DNA of 64,000 nt from Camelus bactrianus (GCF_048773025.1 NC_133550.1:5258176-5322175), one strand, 5' to 3'. Positions 38,047 to 51,215 are shown, numbered from the stretch's first letter. Numbers and translations are program-made. Notes: generated by a model not told the origin, from the letters alone.

Positions 38047-40778
38047 GAGCATGAGGAGAGAAGTTCGTTCATCTAGCACAAAAGGCACGGATTGCAGGAG
38101 AAACTTTTTCTCTGGTTTCTCAGTCTGTTTCCTAGTGCCGGTTTGAAGTTCCTGCAGTTTTCCCTGTAAAACAGAGTTGGAGCTTGTACTTACCCATATA
38201 TATGTATGGAGTGGAATTTGCAAGTGAAAAGATACTTTGTGTTCCCAACAAGCTAGGTGAAGGGCGGCTTTCACACACAATTATCTTTCAGAACTGAGCA
38301 TGCGGAGAGACGTTCGTTCATCTAGCACAAAGGAAAGGGTTGCAGGAGAAACTTTTACTCTGGTTTCTCAGTCTGTTTCCTAGTGCCGCTTTGAAGTTCC
38401 TGCAGTTTTCACCGTAAAACCGAGTTGGAGCTCGTACCTCCCTTATATATGGATGGAGTGGAGTTTGCAACTGAAAAGAAACTCTGTGTTCCCAACAAGC
38501 TAGGTGAAGGACGGCTTTCACACACAATTACCTCTCAGCACTGAGCATCTGGGGAGACGTTCGTTCATCTAGCACAAAGGGAACGGTTTGCAGGAGAAAC
38601 TTTTACTCTTGCTTCTCAGTCTGTTTCTTCTGCCGGTTTGAAGTTCCTGCAGTTTTCAGTGTAAAACCGAGTTGGATCTTGTACCTCCCCATACACATGT
38701 ATGGAGTGGAGGTTGCAAGTGAAAATAAACTTTGTGTTCCCAATAAGCTAGGTGAAGTGCGGCTTTCACACACACTTATCTCTCAGAACTGAGCATGCGG
38801 AGAGACGTTCGTTCATCTAAAACAAATGGAATGGGTTGAAGGAGAAACTTTTACTATGGTTTCTCAGTCTGTTTCCTATTGCCGTTTTGAAGTTACTGCA
38901 GTTTTCACTGTAAATCCGAGTTGGAGCTCATACCTCCCCATATATATGTATGGAATGGAGTTTGCAAGTGAAAAGAAACATTGTGTTCCAAACAAGCAAG
39001 GTGAAAGTTGGCTTTCACGCACACTTATCTCTCAGAACTGAGCATGTGGAGAGACGTTCGTTCAACTAGCACAAAGGGAACGGATTGCAGGAGAAAATTT
39101 TACTCTGGTTTCTCAGTCTGTTTCATAGTGCCGGTTTGAATTTCCTTGAGTTTTCACTGTAAAACCGAGTTGGAACTCGTACCTCCCCATATATATGTAT
39201 GGATTGGAGTTTGAAGTGAAAAGAAACTTTGTTTTCCCAACAAGCTATGTGAAGGACGGCTTTCACACACACTTATCTCTCAGAACTGAGCATGTGGAGA
39301 GACGTTCATTCATCTAGCACAAAGGGAACGGGTTGCAGGGGAAACTTTACTCTGGTTTCTCATTCTGTATCCTAGTGCCAGTTTGAACTTACTGCAGTTT
39401 TCACTGTAAAACCGAGTTGGAGCTCGTACTTCCCCATATAATTGTATGGAGTGGAGTTTGCAAATGAAAAGAAACTTTGTGTTCCCAACAAGCTAGGTGA
39501 AGGACGGCTTTCACACATACTTTTCTCTCAGAACTGAGCATGTGGAGAGACGTTCGTTAATCTAGCACAAAGGGAACGGTTTGCAGGAGAAACTTTTACT
39601 CTGGCTTCTCAGTCTGTTTCCTAATGCCGGTTTAAGTTCCTGCAGTTTTCACTGTAAAACCGAATTGGAGTTAGTACCTACCCAAATACATGTATGGAGT
39701 GGAGTTTGAAAGTGAAAAGAAACTTTGTGTTCCCAATAAGCTAGGTGAAGGGCGGTTTTCACACAGACTTATCTCTCAGAACCGAGCATGCGGAGAGACG
39801 TTCGTTCATCTAGCACAAAAAGCACGGATTGCTGGAGAAACTTTTTCTCTGGTTTCTCAGTCTGTTTCCTACTGCCGGTTGGAAGTTCCTGCAGTTTTCA
39901 CAGTAAAACAGAGTTGGAGCTTGTACTTACCCATATATATGTATGGAGTGGAATTTGCAAGTGAAAAGATACTTTGTGTTCCCAACAAGCTAGGTGAAGG
40001 GCGGCTTTCACACACACTTATCTCTCAGAACTGAGCATGCGGAGAGACGATCGTTCATCTAGCACAAATGGAATGGGTTGAAGGAGAAAATTTTACTATG
40101 GTTTCTCAGTCTGTTTCCTATTGCCGTTTTGAAGTTACTGCAGTTTTCACTGTAAATCCGAGTTGGAGCTCATACCTCCCTATATATATGTATGGAATGG
40201 TGTTTGCAAGTGAAAAGAAACATTGTGTTCCAAACAAGCAAGGTGAAAGATGGCTTTCACGCACACTTATCTCTCAGAACTGAGCATGTGGAGAGACGTT
40301 CGTTCAACTAGCACAAAGGGAACGGATTGCAGGAGAAAATTTTACTCTGGTTTCTCAGTCTGTTTCATAGTGCCGGTTGGAAGTTCCTGCAGTTTTCACT
40401 GTAAAACCGAGTTTGAGCTCGTACCTCCCATATATATGGATGGAGTGGAGTTTGCAACTGAAAAGAAACTTTGTTTTCCCAACAAGCTAGGTGAAGGACG
40501 GCTTTCACACACACTTATCTCTCAGAAATGAGCATGAGGAGAGAAGTTCGTTCATCTAGCACCAAGGGAACGGGTAGCAGGAGACACTTTTCCTCTGCTT
40601 TCTCAGTCTGTTTCCTAGTGCCTGTTTGATGTTCCTGCAGTTTTCACTGTAAAACCGAGTTGGAGCTCGTACCTCCCCATATAAATTTATGGAGTGGAGT
40701 TTTCAAGTGAAAAGAAACTTTGTGTTCCCAACAAGGTAGGTGAAAGACGGCTTTCACACACACTTATCTCTCAGTACT
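38047..40778 (+). repeat. 11-monomer unit, first copy (m154-m164)
   Basis: Starts are 38047, 38296, 38543, 38791, 39040, 39288, 39536, 39784, 40033, 40282 and 40530. The first seven monomers match 40779, 41028, 41275, 41523, 41772, 42020 and 42268 at an offset of 2,732 bp (11 monomers). Markers are aaaaggcacgg, caccgtaaaac, gagcatctgggg with ttcttctgcc, ggaatgggttgaagg, and ttcaactagc. Within the segment the monomers at 39784, 40033 and 40282 repeat in part the series 38047 (aaaaggcacgg type), 38791 (ggaatgggttgaagg) and 39040 (ttcaactagc). A short internal reduplication is therefore nested in the unit. Confidence 0.82.
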
Positions 40779-43700
40779 GAGCATTTGGAGAGACGTTCGT
40801 TCATCTAGCACAAAAGGCACGGATTGCAGGAGAAACTTTTTCTCTGGTTTCTCAGTCTGTTTCCTACTGCCGGTTGGAAATTCCTGCAGTTTTCACTGTA
40901 AAACAGAGTTGGAGCTTGTACTTACCCATATATATGTATGGAGTGGAATTTGCATGTGAAAAGATACTTTGTGTTCCCAACAAGCTAGGTGAAGGGCGGC
41001 TTTCACACACAATTATATTTCAGAACTGAGCAGGCGGAGAGACGTTCGTTCATCTAGCACAAAGGAAAGGGTTGCAGGAGAAACTTATACTCTGGTTTCT
41101 CAGTCTGTTTCCTAGTGCCGCTTTGAAGTTCCTGCAGTTTTCACCGTAAAACGGAGTTGGAGCTCGTACCTCCCTTATATATGGATGGAGTGGAGTTTGC
41201 AACTGAAAAGAAACTCTGTGTTCCCAACAAGCTAGGTGAAGGACGGCTTTCACACACACTTAACTCTCAGCACTGAGCATCTGGGGAGACGATCGTTCAT
41301 CTAGCACAAAGGGAACGGTTTGCAGGAGAAACTTTTACTCTTGCTTCTCAGTCTGTTTCTTCTGCCGGTTTGAAGTTCCTGCAGTTTTCAGTGTAAAACC
41401 GAGTTGGATCTTGTACCTCCCCATATACATGTATGGAGTGGAGGTTGCAAGTGAAAAGAAAGTTTGTGTTCCCAATAAGCTAAGTGATGGGCGGCTTTCA
41501 CACACACTTATCTCTCAGAACTGAGCATGCGGAGAGACGTTCGTTCATCTAGCACAAATGGAATGGGTTGAAGGAGAAACTTTTACTATGGTTTCTCAGT
41601 CTGTTTCCTATTGCCGTTTTGAAGTTACTGCAGTTTTCACTGTAAATCCGAGTTGGAGCTCATACCTCCCCATATATATGTATGGAATGGAGTTTGCAAG
41701 TGAAAAGAAACATTGTGTTCCAAACAAGCAAGGTGAAAGATGGCTTTCACGCACACTTATCTCTCTGAACTGAGCATGTGGAGAGACGTTCGTTCAACTA
41801 GCACAAAGGGAACGGATTGCAGGAGAAAATTTTACTCTTGTTTCTCAGTCTGTTTCATAGTGCCGGTTTGAATTTCCTAGAGTTTTCACTGTAAAACCGA
41901 GTTGGAACTCATACCTCCCCATATTTATGTATGGATTGGAGTTTGAGGTGAAAAGAAACTTTGTTTTCCCAACAAGCTATGTGAAGCACGGCTTTCACAC
42001 ACACTTATCTCTCAGAACTGAGCATGTGGAGAGACGTTCGTTCATCTAGCACAAAGGGAACGGGTTGCAGGAGAAACTTTACTCTGGTTTCTCATTCTGT
42101 ATCCTAGTGCCAGTATGAACTTCCTGCAGTTTTCACTGTAAAACCGAGTTGGAGCTCGTACTTCCCCATATATTTGTATGGAGTGGAGTTTGCAAATGAA
42201 AAGAAACTTTGTGTTCCCAACAAGCTAGGTGAAGGACGGCTTTCACACACACTTTTGTCTCAGAACTGAGCATGTGGAGAGACGTTCGTTAATCTAGCAC
42301 AAAGGGAATGGGTTGCAAGTGAAACTTTTACTCTGTCTTCTCAGTCTGTTTCCTAATGCCGGTTTAAGTTCCTGCAGTTTTCACTGTAAAACCGAGTTGG
42401 AGCTAGTACCTCCCCATATACATGTATGGAGTGGAGGTTGCAAGTGAAAAGAAACTTTGTGTTCCCAATAAGCTAGGTGATGGGCGGCTTTCACACACAC
42501 TTATCTCTCAGAACTGAGCATGCGGAGAGACGTTCGTTCATCTAGCACAATTGTAACGGGTTGAAGGAGAAACTTTTACTCTGGTTTCTCAGTCTGTTTC
42601 TTAGTGCCGGGTTGAAGTTACTGCAGTTTTCACTGTAAAATAGATTTGGAGCTCGTACCTCCCCATATATATTTATGGAGTGGAGTTTGCAACTGAAAAG
42701 AAACTTTGTGTTCCCAACAAGCTTGGTGAAGGACGGCTTTCACACACACATATCTCTCAGAACTGAGCATATGGAGAGACTTTCGTTCATCTAGCACAAA
42801 GGGAACGGGTTGCTGGGGAAACTTTTACTATGGTTTCTTAGTCTGTTTCCTAGTGCCGGTTTGAAGTTAATGCAGTTTTCACTGTTAAAACCGCGTTGGA
42901 GCTCGTACCTCCCCATATATATGTATTTAGTGGAGTTTGCAACTGAAAAGAAACTTTGTGTTCCCAACAAGCTAGGTGTAGGACGGCTTTCACACACACT
43001 TATCTCTCAGAACTGAGCATGTTGGGAGACGTTCGTTCATCTAGCACAAATGGACCGGGTTGCAGGAGAAACTATTACTCTGGATTCTCAGTATGTTTCC
43101 TAGTGCCGGTTTGAAATTCCTGCAGTTTTCCCTGTAAAACAGAGTTGGAGGTAGTACTTCCCCATATATATATGGAGTGGAGTTTGAAACTGAAAAGTAA
43201 CTTTTTGTTCCCAACAAGCTTGTTGAAGGACGGCTTTCACACACATATATCACTCAGAACTGAGAATGTGGAAAGACGTTCGTTCATCTAGCAAAAAAGG
43301 AACGGATTGCAGGAGAAAATTTTACTCTGGATTCTCAGTCTGTTTCCTACTGCCGGGTTGAAGTTCCTGCAGTTTTCACTGTAAAACCGAGTTGGAGCAA
43401 CTAGCTCCCATATATATGTATGGAGTGGAGTTTGCAAGGGAAAAGAAACTTTGTGTTCCCAACAAGCTAGCTGAAGGGCGGTTTTCACACACACTTATCT
43501 CTCAGAACTGAGCATGCGGAGAGAATTTCGTTCATCTAGCACAAAGGGAACGGGTTGCAGGAGAAACTTTTACTCTGGTTTCTCAGTCTGTTTCATAGTG
43601 CCGGTTTGAATTTCCTACAGTTTTCACTGTAAAACCGAGTTGGAGCTCGTACCCCCCATATACATGTATGGAGTGGAGTTTGCAAGTGAAATAAACTTTG

Positions 43701-46335
43701 ATTTCCCAACAAGCTAGTTTAAGGACGGCTTTCACACACACTTATCTCTCAGAAATGAGCATGTGGAGAGAAGTTCGTTCATCTAGCACAAAGGGAACGG
43801 GTTGAAGGAGAAACTTTTACTCTGGTTTCTCAGTCTGTTTCATAGTGCCGGTTTGAATTTCCTACAGTTTTCACTGTAAAACCGAATTGGAGCTCGTACC
43901 TCCCCATATATATTTATGGAGTGGATTTTGCAACTGGAAAGAAACTTTGTATTCCCAACAAGCTTGGTGAAGGACGGCTTTCACACACACATATCTCTCA
44001 GAACTGAGCATATGGAGAGACTTTCGTTCATCTAGCACAAAGGGAACGGGTTGCTGGGGAAACTTTTACTATGGTTTCCTTGTCTGTTTCTTAGTGCCGG
44101 TTTGAAGTTAATGCAGTTTTCACTGTAAAACCGCGTTGGAGCTCGTACCTCCCCATATATATGTATTTAGTGGACTTTGCAACTGAAAAGAAACTTTGTG
44201 TTCCCAACAAGCTAAGTGTAGGACGGCTTTCACACACACTTATCTCTCAGAACTGAGCATGTTGGGAGACGTTCGTTCATCTACCACAAAGGGACCGGGT
44301 TGCAGGAGAAACTATTACTCTGGATTCTCAGTATGTTTCCTAGTGCCGGTTTGAAGTTACTGCAGTTTTCACTGTAAATCTGAGTTGGAGCTCATACCTC
44401 CCCATATATATGTATGGAATGGAGTTTACAAGTGAAAAGAAACTTTCTGTTCCCAACAAGCTAGGTGAAGGACGGCTTTCACACACACTTATCTCTCAGA
44501 ACTGAGCATGTGGAGAGATTTTCATTCATCTAGCACAAAGGGAATGGGTTGCAGGAGAAATTTTTACTCTAGTTTCTCATTCTGTTTCCTAGTGCCAATT
44601 TGAAGTTCCTGCAGTTTTCACTGTAAAACCGAGATGGAGCTCATACTTCCCCATATATATGTATGGAGTGGAGTTTGCAAATGAAGAGAAACTTTGTGTT
44701 CCCAACAAGCTAGTTGAAGGACGGCTTTCACACACACTTTTTCCTCAGAACTGAGCATGTGGAGAGACGTTCGTCTATCTAGCACAAAGGGAATGGGTTG
44801 CAGGAGAAACTTTTTCTCTGGCTTCTCAGTCTGTTTCCTACTGCCTGTTTGAATTTCCTGCAGTTTTCACTGTAAAACCGAGTTGGAGCTAGTACCTCCC
44901 CATATACATGTATGGAGTGGAGGTTGCAAGTGAAAAGAAAGTTTGTGTTCCCAATAAGCTAAGTGATGGGCGGCTTTCACACACACTTATCTCTCAGAAC
45001 TGAGCATGCGGAGAGACGTTCGTTCATCTAGCACAAATGTACCGGGTTGAAGGAGAAACTTTTACTCTGGTTTCTCAGTCTGTTTCCTAGAGCCGGGTTG
45101 AAGTTACTGCAGTTTTCACTGTAAAACAGATTTGGAGCTCGTACCTCCCCATATATATTTATGGAGTGGAGTTTGCAACTGAAAAGAAACTTTGTGTTCC
45201 CAACAAGCTAGGTGAAGAATGGCTTTCAAACACACTTATCTCTCAGAACTGAGCATGCGGAGAGACATTCGTTCATCTAGCACAAAGGGAACGGGTGGCA
45301 GGGGAAACTTTTATTCTGGTATCTCAGTCTGTTTCCTAGTGCCGGATTGATGTTCCTGCAGTTTTCACTGTAAAACCGATTTGGAGCTCGTACCTCCCCA
45401 TATATATGTATGGAGTGGAGTTTGCAACTGGAAAGTAACTTTTGTTCCCAACAAGCTTGTTGAAGGTCGGCTTTCACACACACATATCACTCAGAACTGA
45501 GAATGTGGACAGACGTTCGTTCATCTAGCAAAAAAGGAACGGATTGCAGGAGAAACTTTTACTCTGGATTCTCAGTCTGTTTCCTACTGCCGGGTTGAAG
45601 TTCCTGCAGTTTTCACTGTAAAACCGAGTTGGAGCTACTACCTCCCATATATATGTATGGAGTGGAGTTTGCAAGGGAAAAGAAACTTTGTGTTCCCAAC
45701 AAGCTAGCTGAAGGGCGGTTTTCACACACACTAATCTCTCAGAACTGAGCATGCGGAGAGAATTTCGTTCATCTAGCACAAAGGGAACGGGTTGCAGGAG
45801 AAACTTTTACTCTGGTTTCTCAGTCTGTTTCCTACAGCCGGTAGGAAGTTCCTGCAATTTTCACTGTTAAACCGAGTTGGAGCTCGTACCTCCCATATAT
45901 ATGTATGGAATGGAGTTTGAAACTGAAAAGAAACTTTGTGTTCCCAACAAGCTAGGTGAAGGACGGCTTTCACACACACTTATCTCTCAGTACTGAGCAT
46001 GTGGAGAGAAGTTCGTTCATCTAGCACAAAGGGAACGGGTTGCAGGAGAAACTTTTACTCTGGTTTCTCAGTCTGTTTCCTAGTGCCGGTTTGAATTTCC
46101 TACAGTTTTCACTGTAAAACCGAGTTGGAGCTCGTACCTCCCCATATATATGTATGGAGTGGAGTTTGCAAGTGAAAAGAAACTTTGTTTTCCCAACAAG
46201 CTAGGTGAAGGACGGCTTTCACACACACTTATCTCTCAGAAATGAGCATGTGGAGAGAAGTTCGTTCATCTAGCACAAAGGGAACGGGTTGCAGGAAAAA
46301 CTTTTACTCTGGTTTCTCAGTCTGTTTCCTAGTGC

Positions 46336-46371
46336 CGGTTTGAAGTTCCTGCAGTTTTCACTGTAAAACCG
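46336..46371. other. Inverted repeat around the PstI site
   Basis: CGGTTT (46336-46341) and AAACCG (46366-46371) form a 6-bp inverted repeat with a 24-nt loop. An overlapping alternative pairs GTTTT with AAAAC across CACTGT. The arrangement sits at consensus 93-128 and is present in most monomers. Monomers with changes in the left arm (ccgggttg, gctggttt) do not show matching changes in the right arm, so I see no covariation that would argue for a selected hairpin. It is recorded as a structural possibility only. Confidence 0.4.
46349..46354. other. PstI site CTGCAG recurring in most monomers
   Basis: CTGCAG lies at consensus position 106-111 and is kept in most monomers; variants such as cctacag, ccagcag and ccagctg lose it. 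A PstI digest of this locus is therefore expected to give a ladder of about 249 bp. A SacI site GAGCTC lies 22 bp further on (46377-46382 here) but is often changed to GAGCTA or GAGCTT. Loss of each site tends to follow monomer subtype, so digestion would also show the higher-order pattern. Confidence 0.85.
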
Positions 46372-46390
46372 AGTTGGAGCTCGTACCACC

Positions 46391-46406
46391 CCATATATAT
46401 GTATGG
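46391..46406. other. AT-rich near-palindrome CCATATATATGTATGG
   Basis: This 16-bp element at consensus 148-163 is close to a perfect dyad, CC and GG flanking twelve A/T-rich bases, and recurs about once per monomer. A subtype common in the right half reads CCATATACATGTATGG, whose centre ATACATGTAT is a perfect 10-bp palindrome. Dyad-rich AT tracts are frequent in centromeric satellites and can extrude as cruciforms, and the tatata run also resembles a TATA element. Either function is inference; the sequence shows only the recurrent dyad. Confidence 0.55.
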
Positions 46407-48340
46407 AGTGGAGTTTGCAATTGAAAAGAAACTTTGTGTTCCCAACAAGCTAGTTGAAGGACGGCTTTCACACACACTTATCTCTCAGAACTGAGCATGT
46501 GGAGAGACGTTCGTTCATCTAGCACAAAGGGAACGGATTGCAGGAGAAACTTTTACTCTGGTTTCTCAGTCTGTTTCCTAGTGCCGGTTTGATGTTCCTG
46601 CAGTTTTCACTGTAAAACCGAGTTGGAGCTCGTACCTCCCCATATATATTTATGGAGTGGAGTTTGCAAGTGAAAAGAAACTTTGTGTTCCCAACAAGCT
46701 ATGTGAAGGACGGCTTTCACACACACTTATCTCTCAGAACTGAGCATGTGGAGAGGCGTTCGTTCATCTAACACAAATGGAACGGATTGCAGGAGAAATT
46801 TTTACTCTTGCTTCTCAGTCTTTTTCTTCTGCCGGTTAGAAGTTCTTGCAGTTTTCACTGTAAAACCGTGTTGGATCTAGTACCTCCCCATATATATGTA
46901 TGGAGAGGAGTTTGCAACTGAAAAGAAACTTTGTGTTCCCAACAAGCTTTGTGAAGGACGGCTTTCACACACACTTATCTCTCAGAACTGAGCATCTGGG
47001 GAGACGTTCGTTCATCTAGCACAAAGGTAACGGGTTGCAGGAGAAAATTTTACTTTGGTTTCTCAGTCTTTTGCCAAGTGCCGGTTTGAAGTTACTGCAG
47101 TTTTCACTGTAAAACCGAGTTGGAGCTCGTACCTCCCCATATATATGTATGGAGTGGAGTTTGCATCTGAAAAGAAACTTTGTGTTCCCAACAAGCTAGG
47201 TGAAGTACGGCTTTCACACACACTTATCTCTCAGAACTGAGCATGTGGAGAGGCGTTCGTTCATCTAGCACAAATTGAACGGATTGCAAGAAAAACTTTT
47301 ACTCTTGCTTCTCAGTCTGTTTCTTCTGCCGGTTTGAAGTTCCTGCAGTTTTCACTGTAAAACCGAGTTGGAACTAGTACCTCCCCATATACATTTATGG
47401 AGTGGTGGTTGCAAGTGAAAATAAACTTTGTGTTCCCAATAAGCTAGGTGAAGGGCGGCTTTCACACACACTTATCTCTCAGAACTGAGCATGCGGAGAG
47501 ACGTTCGTTCATCTAGCAGAAATGGAATGGGACGAAGGAGAAACTTTTACTCTGGTTTCTCAGTCTGTTTCCAATTGCCGGTTTGATGTTACTGCAGTTT
47601 TCACTGTAAATCCGGGTTGGAGCTCATACCTCCCCATATATATGTATGGAATTGAGTTTGCAAATGAAAAGAAACTTTGTGTTCCCAACAAGCTAGGTGA
47701 AAGATGGCTTTCACGCACACTAATCTCCCAGAACTGAGCGTTTGGAGAGACGTTCGTTCAACTAGCACAAAGGGAAAGGTTTGCAGGAGAAAATTTTACT
47801 CTGGTTTCTCAGTCTGTTTCATAGTGCCGGTTTGAATTTCCTAGAGTTTTCACTGTAAAACCGAGTTGGAGCTTGTACCTCCCCATATATATGTATGGAG
47901 TGGAGTTTGCAAGTGAAAAGAAACTTTGTTTTCCCAACAAGCTATGTGAATGACGGCTTTCACACACACTTATCTCTCAGAACTGATCATATGGAGAGAA
48001 GTTCGTTCATCTAGCACAAAGGGAACCGGTTGCAGGAGAAACTTTTACTATGGTTTCTCAGTCTGTTTCCTAGTGCCGGTTTGAAGTTCCTGCAGTTTTC
48101 ACTGTAAAACCGAGTTGGAGCTCTTACCTCCCCATATATATGTATGGAGTGGAGTTTGCAATTGAAAAGAAACTTTGTGTTCCCAACAAGCGAGGTGAAG
48201 GACGGCTTTCACACTCAATTATCTCTCAGAACTGAGCATGTGTTTAGACATTCGTTCATCTAGCACAAAGGGAAGGGGTTCCAGGGGAAATATTTACTTT
48301 GTTTTCTCAGTCTGTTTCCAACTGCCGGTTTGAAGTTACT

Positions 48341-50220
48341 GCAGTTTTCACTGTAAAACCGACTTGGAGCTCGTACCTCCCCATATATATGTATGGAGTG
48401 GTGTTTGCAAGTGAAAAGAAACTTTGTGTCCCAACAAGCTAGTTGAAAACGGCTTTCACACACACTTATCTCTCAGAACTGATCATGTGGAGAGACGTTC
48501 GTTCATCTAGCACAAAGGGAACGGGTTGCAGGAGAAACTTTTTCTCTGGTTTCACAGTCTGTTTCCTTGTGCCAGTTTGACGTTCCTGCAGTTTCCACTG
48601 TAAAAGCGTGTTGGATCTTGTACCTCCCCATATATATGTAGGGAGTGGAGTTTGCAAGTGAAAAGAAACTTTGTGTTCCCAACAAGATAGGTGAAAACGG
48701 CTTTCACACACACTTATCTCTCAGAACTAAGCATGAGGAGAAATTTTCTTTCATCTAGCACAAAGGGCGCGGATTGCAGCAGAAACTATTTCTCTGGTAT
48801 CTCAGTCTTTTTGCTACTGCCTGTTGGAAGTTCCTGCAGTTTTCACTGTAGAACCGAGTTGGGGCTTGTACTTCCCCATATATACGTATGGAGTGGAATT
48901 TGCAAGTGAAAAGAAACTTTGTGTTCCCAACAAGCTAGGTGAAGGGCGGCTTTCACCCACACTTATCTCTCAGAACTGAGCATGCGGAGAGACGTTCGTT
49001 CATCTAGCACAAAGGGAAAGGGTTGCAGGAGAAACTTTTAATCTGGTTTCTCAGTCTGTTTCCTAGTGCCTGTTAGAAGTTACTGCAGTTTTCACTGTAA
49101 AACCGAGTTGGAGCTCGTACCTCCCATATATATGGATGGAGTGGAGTTTGCAACTGAAAAAAAACTTTGTGTTCCCAACAAGCTAGGTGAAGGACGGCTT
49201 TCACACACAATTATATCTCAGAACTGAGCATGTGGAGAGACTTTCGTTCATCTAGCACAATGGGAACGGGTTGCAGGAGAAACTTTTACTCTGGTTTCTC
49301 AGTCTGTTTCATAGTGCCGGTTTGAATTTCCTACAGTTTTCACTGTAAAACCGAGTTGGAGCTAGTACCTCCCCATATACATGTATGGAGTGGAGGTTGC
49401 AAGTGAAAATAAACTTTGTGTTCCCAATAAGCTAGGTGAAGGGCGGCTTTCACACACACTTATCTCTCAGAAATGAGCATACGGAGAGACGTTCGTTCAT
49501 CTAGCACAAATGGAATGGGTTGATGGAGAAACTTTTACTCTGGTTTCTCAGTCTGTTTCCTATTGCCGGTTTGAAGTTACTGCATTTTTCACTGTAAATC
49601 CGAGTTGGAGCTCATACCTCCCCATATATATGTATGGAATTGAGTTTGCAAGTGAAAAGAAATTTTGTGTTCCCAACAAGCTAGGTGAAAGATGGCTTTC
49701 ACGCACACTTATCTCTCAGAACTGAGCATGTGGAGAGACGTTCGTTCAACTAGCACAATGGGAAAGGATTGCAGGAGAAAATTTTACTCTGGTTTCTCAG
49801 TATGTTTCATAGTGCCGGTTTGAATTTCCTAGAGTTTTCACTGTAAAACCGAGTTGGAGCTTGTACCTCCCATATATATGTATGGAGTGGAGTTTGCAAG
49901 TGAAAAGAAACATTGTTTTCCCAACAAGCTATGTGAAGGACGGCTTTCACACACACTTATCTCTCAGAACTGATCATGTGGAGAGAAGTTCGTTCATCTA
50001 GCACAAAGGGAACCGTTTGCAGGAGAAACTTTTACTATGGTTTCTCAGTCTGTTTCCTAGTGCCGGTTTGAAGTTCCTGCAGTTTTCACTGTAAAACCGA
50101 GTTGGAGCTCGTACCTCCCCATATATATGTATGGAGTGGAGTTTGCAATTGAAAAGAAACTTTGTGTTCCCAACAAGTGAGGTGAAGGACGGCTTTCACA
50201 CTCAAATATCTCTCAGAACT
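48341..50220 (+). repeat. Monomers m196-m202, first arm of a third 12-monomer recurrence
   Basis: Starts are 48481, 48729, 48978, 49226, 49475, 49724 and 49972. The five from 48978 on (tttaatctgg with gcctgttagaag; acaatgggaacggg with catagtgcc; tgagcatacgg with tggttgatgg; ttcaactagc; gatcatg with aaccgtttgc) recur at 51963, 52211, 52460, 52709 and 52958, about 2,985 bp away. The monomers at 48481 and 48729 have only a loose partner, 53455, which shares the actatttctctggtatctc segment with 48729. Confidence 0.83.
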
Positions 50221-51215
50221 GAGCATGTGGAGAGACATTCGTTCATCTAGCACAAAGGGAAGGGGTTCCAGGGGAAATATTTACTCTGTTTTCTCAGTCT
50301 GTTTCCTACTGCCGGTTTGAAGTTACTGCAGTTTTCACTGTAAAACCGACTTGGAGCTAGTACTTCCCCATATATATGTAGGGAGTGGATTTTGCAAGTG
50401 AAAAGAATCTTTGTGTTCCCAACAAGCTAGGTGAAGGACGGCTTTCACACACACTTATCTCTCAGAACTGAGCAAGCGGAGAGACGTTCGTTCATCTAGC
50501 ACAAAGGGAACGGTTTGCAGGAGAAACTTTTGCTCTGGTTTCTCAGTCTGTTTCCTAGTGCCGGTTTGACGTTCCAGCAGCTTTCACTGTAAAACCGAGT
50601 TGGAGCTAGTACCTCCCCATATATATCTATGGAGTGGAGTTTGCAAATGAAAAGAAACTTTGTATTCCCAACAAGCTAGGTGAAGGACGGCTTTCACACA
50701 CAGTTATCTCTCAGAACTGAGCATGTGGAGAGAAGTTCGTTCATCTAGCACAAAGGAAACGGGTTGCAGGAGAAACTTTTACTCTGGTTTCTCAGTCTGT
50801 TTCCTATGGCCGGTTTGAAGTTCCAGCAGTTTTCACTGTAAAACCGAGTTGGAGCTCGTACCTCCCCATATATACGTATGGAGTGGAATTTGCAAGTGAA
50901 AAGAAACTTTGTGTTCCCAACAAGCTAGGTGAAGGGCGGCTTTCACCCACACTTATCTCTCAGAACTGAGCATGCGGAGAGACGTTCGTTCATCTAGCAC
51001 AAAGGGAAAGGGTTGCAGGAGAAACTTTTAATCTGGTTTCTCAGTCTGTTTCCTAGTGCCTGTTAGAAGTTACTGCAGTTTTCACTGTAAAACCGAGTTG
51101 GAGCTCGTACCTCCCATATATATGGATGGAGTGGAGTTTGCAACTGAAAAGAAACTTTGTGTTCCCAATAAGCTAGGTGAAGGGCGGCTTTCACACTCAA
51201 ATATCTCTCAGAACT
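50221..51215 (+). repeat. 4-monomer tandem duplication, first copy (995 bp)
   Basis: Starts are 50221, 50470, 50719 and 50968. Markers are gggaaggggttccagggg with gtagggagtgg; gagcaagcgg with gacgttccagcag; acacacagttatc; and ttcacccacac followed by tttaatctgg. The same four follow at once at 51216, 51465, 51714 and 51963 with almost no differences, making this one of the youngest events visible. The fourth monomer (50968) is a mosaic: it begins as the 48978 subtype, continues with cccaataagctagg as in the monomer at 49226, and ends with cacactcaaatatc as in 49972. Confidence 0.92.

Larger units (their letters stand above)
46244..46492 (+). repeat. Representative satellite monomer, close to consensus
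   Basis: This 249-bp monomer differs from my hand-built consensus at only about five positions and serves as a reference. Landmarks in order are: the start gagcatgtggagag; a conserved box ttcgttcatctagcac (consensus about 19-34); gggaacgggttgcagg; tttctcagtctgtttcct; gccggtttgaag; a PstI site CTGCAG (consensus 106-111); ttttcactgtaaaaccgag; a SacI site GAGCTC (134-139); an AT-rich near-palindrome (148-163); tgaaaagaaactttgtg; cccaacaagctag; and a short CA run followed by cttatctctcagaact. Frequent variable sites are acgttcg/aatttcg/aagttcg, aacggg/aacgga/aaaggg, cctagtg/cctactg/cctattg, gagctcgtacc/gagctagtacc/gagctactacc, and caagtg/caactg. These variants define the subtypes used to match copies. 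Confidence 0.9.
40660..48340 (+). repeat. Large duplication, copy A (m165-m195)
   Basis: Starts are 40779, 41028, 41275, 41523, 41772, 42020, 42268, 42516, 42765, 43015, 43262, 43510, 43757, 44006, 44255, 44504, 44753, 45002, 45251, 45499, 45747, 45995, 46244, 46493, 46742, 46990, 47239, 47487, 47736, 47985 and 48234. All recur in the same order in copy B, at an offset of 13,670 bp up to 43757 and 13,920-13,921 bp from 44006 on. Most monomers differ from their partners at only about zero to three bases in the comparisons I made. The left edge lies near cgtacctccccatataaattta (about 40,660); the right edge lies within the monomer at 48234. Confidence 0.92.

Noticed and set aside
46261-46290. 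Possible CENP-B box from TTCG and CGGG in the first part of the monomer
   Set aside because: The CENP-B box needs TTCG and CGGG seven bases apart with an A between them. Here they are about 20 bases apart in every monomer I examined, so the motif is not met.
46366-46371. Stem-loop around the PstI site as a conserved RNA structure
   Set aside because: Monomers with changes in one arm do not show compensating changes in the other, and the stem is only 6 bp. It is kept as a structural note, not as an RNA gene.
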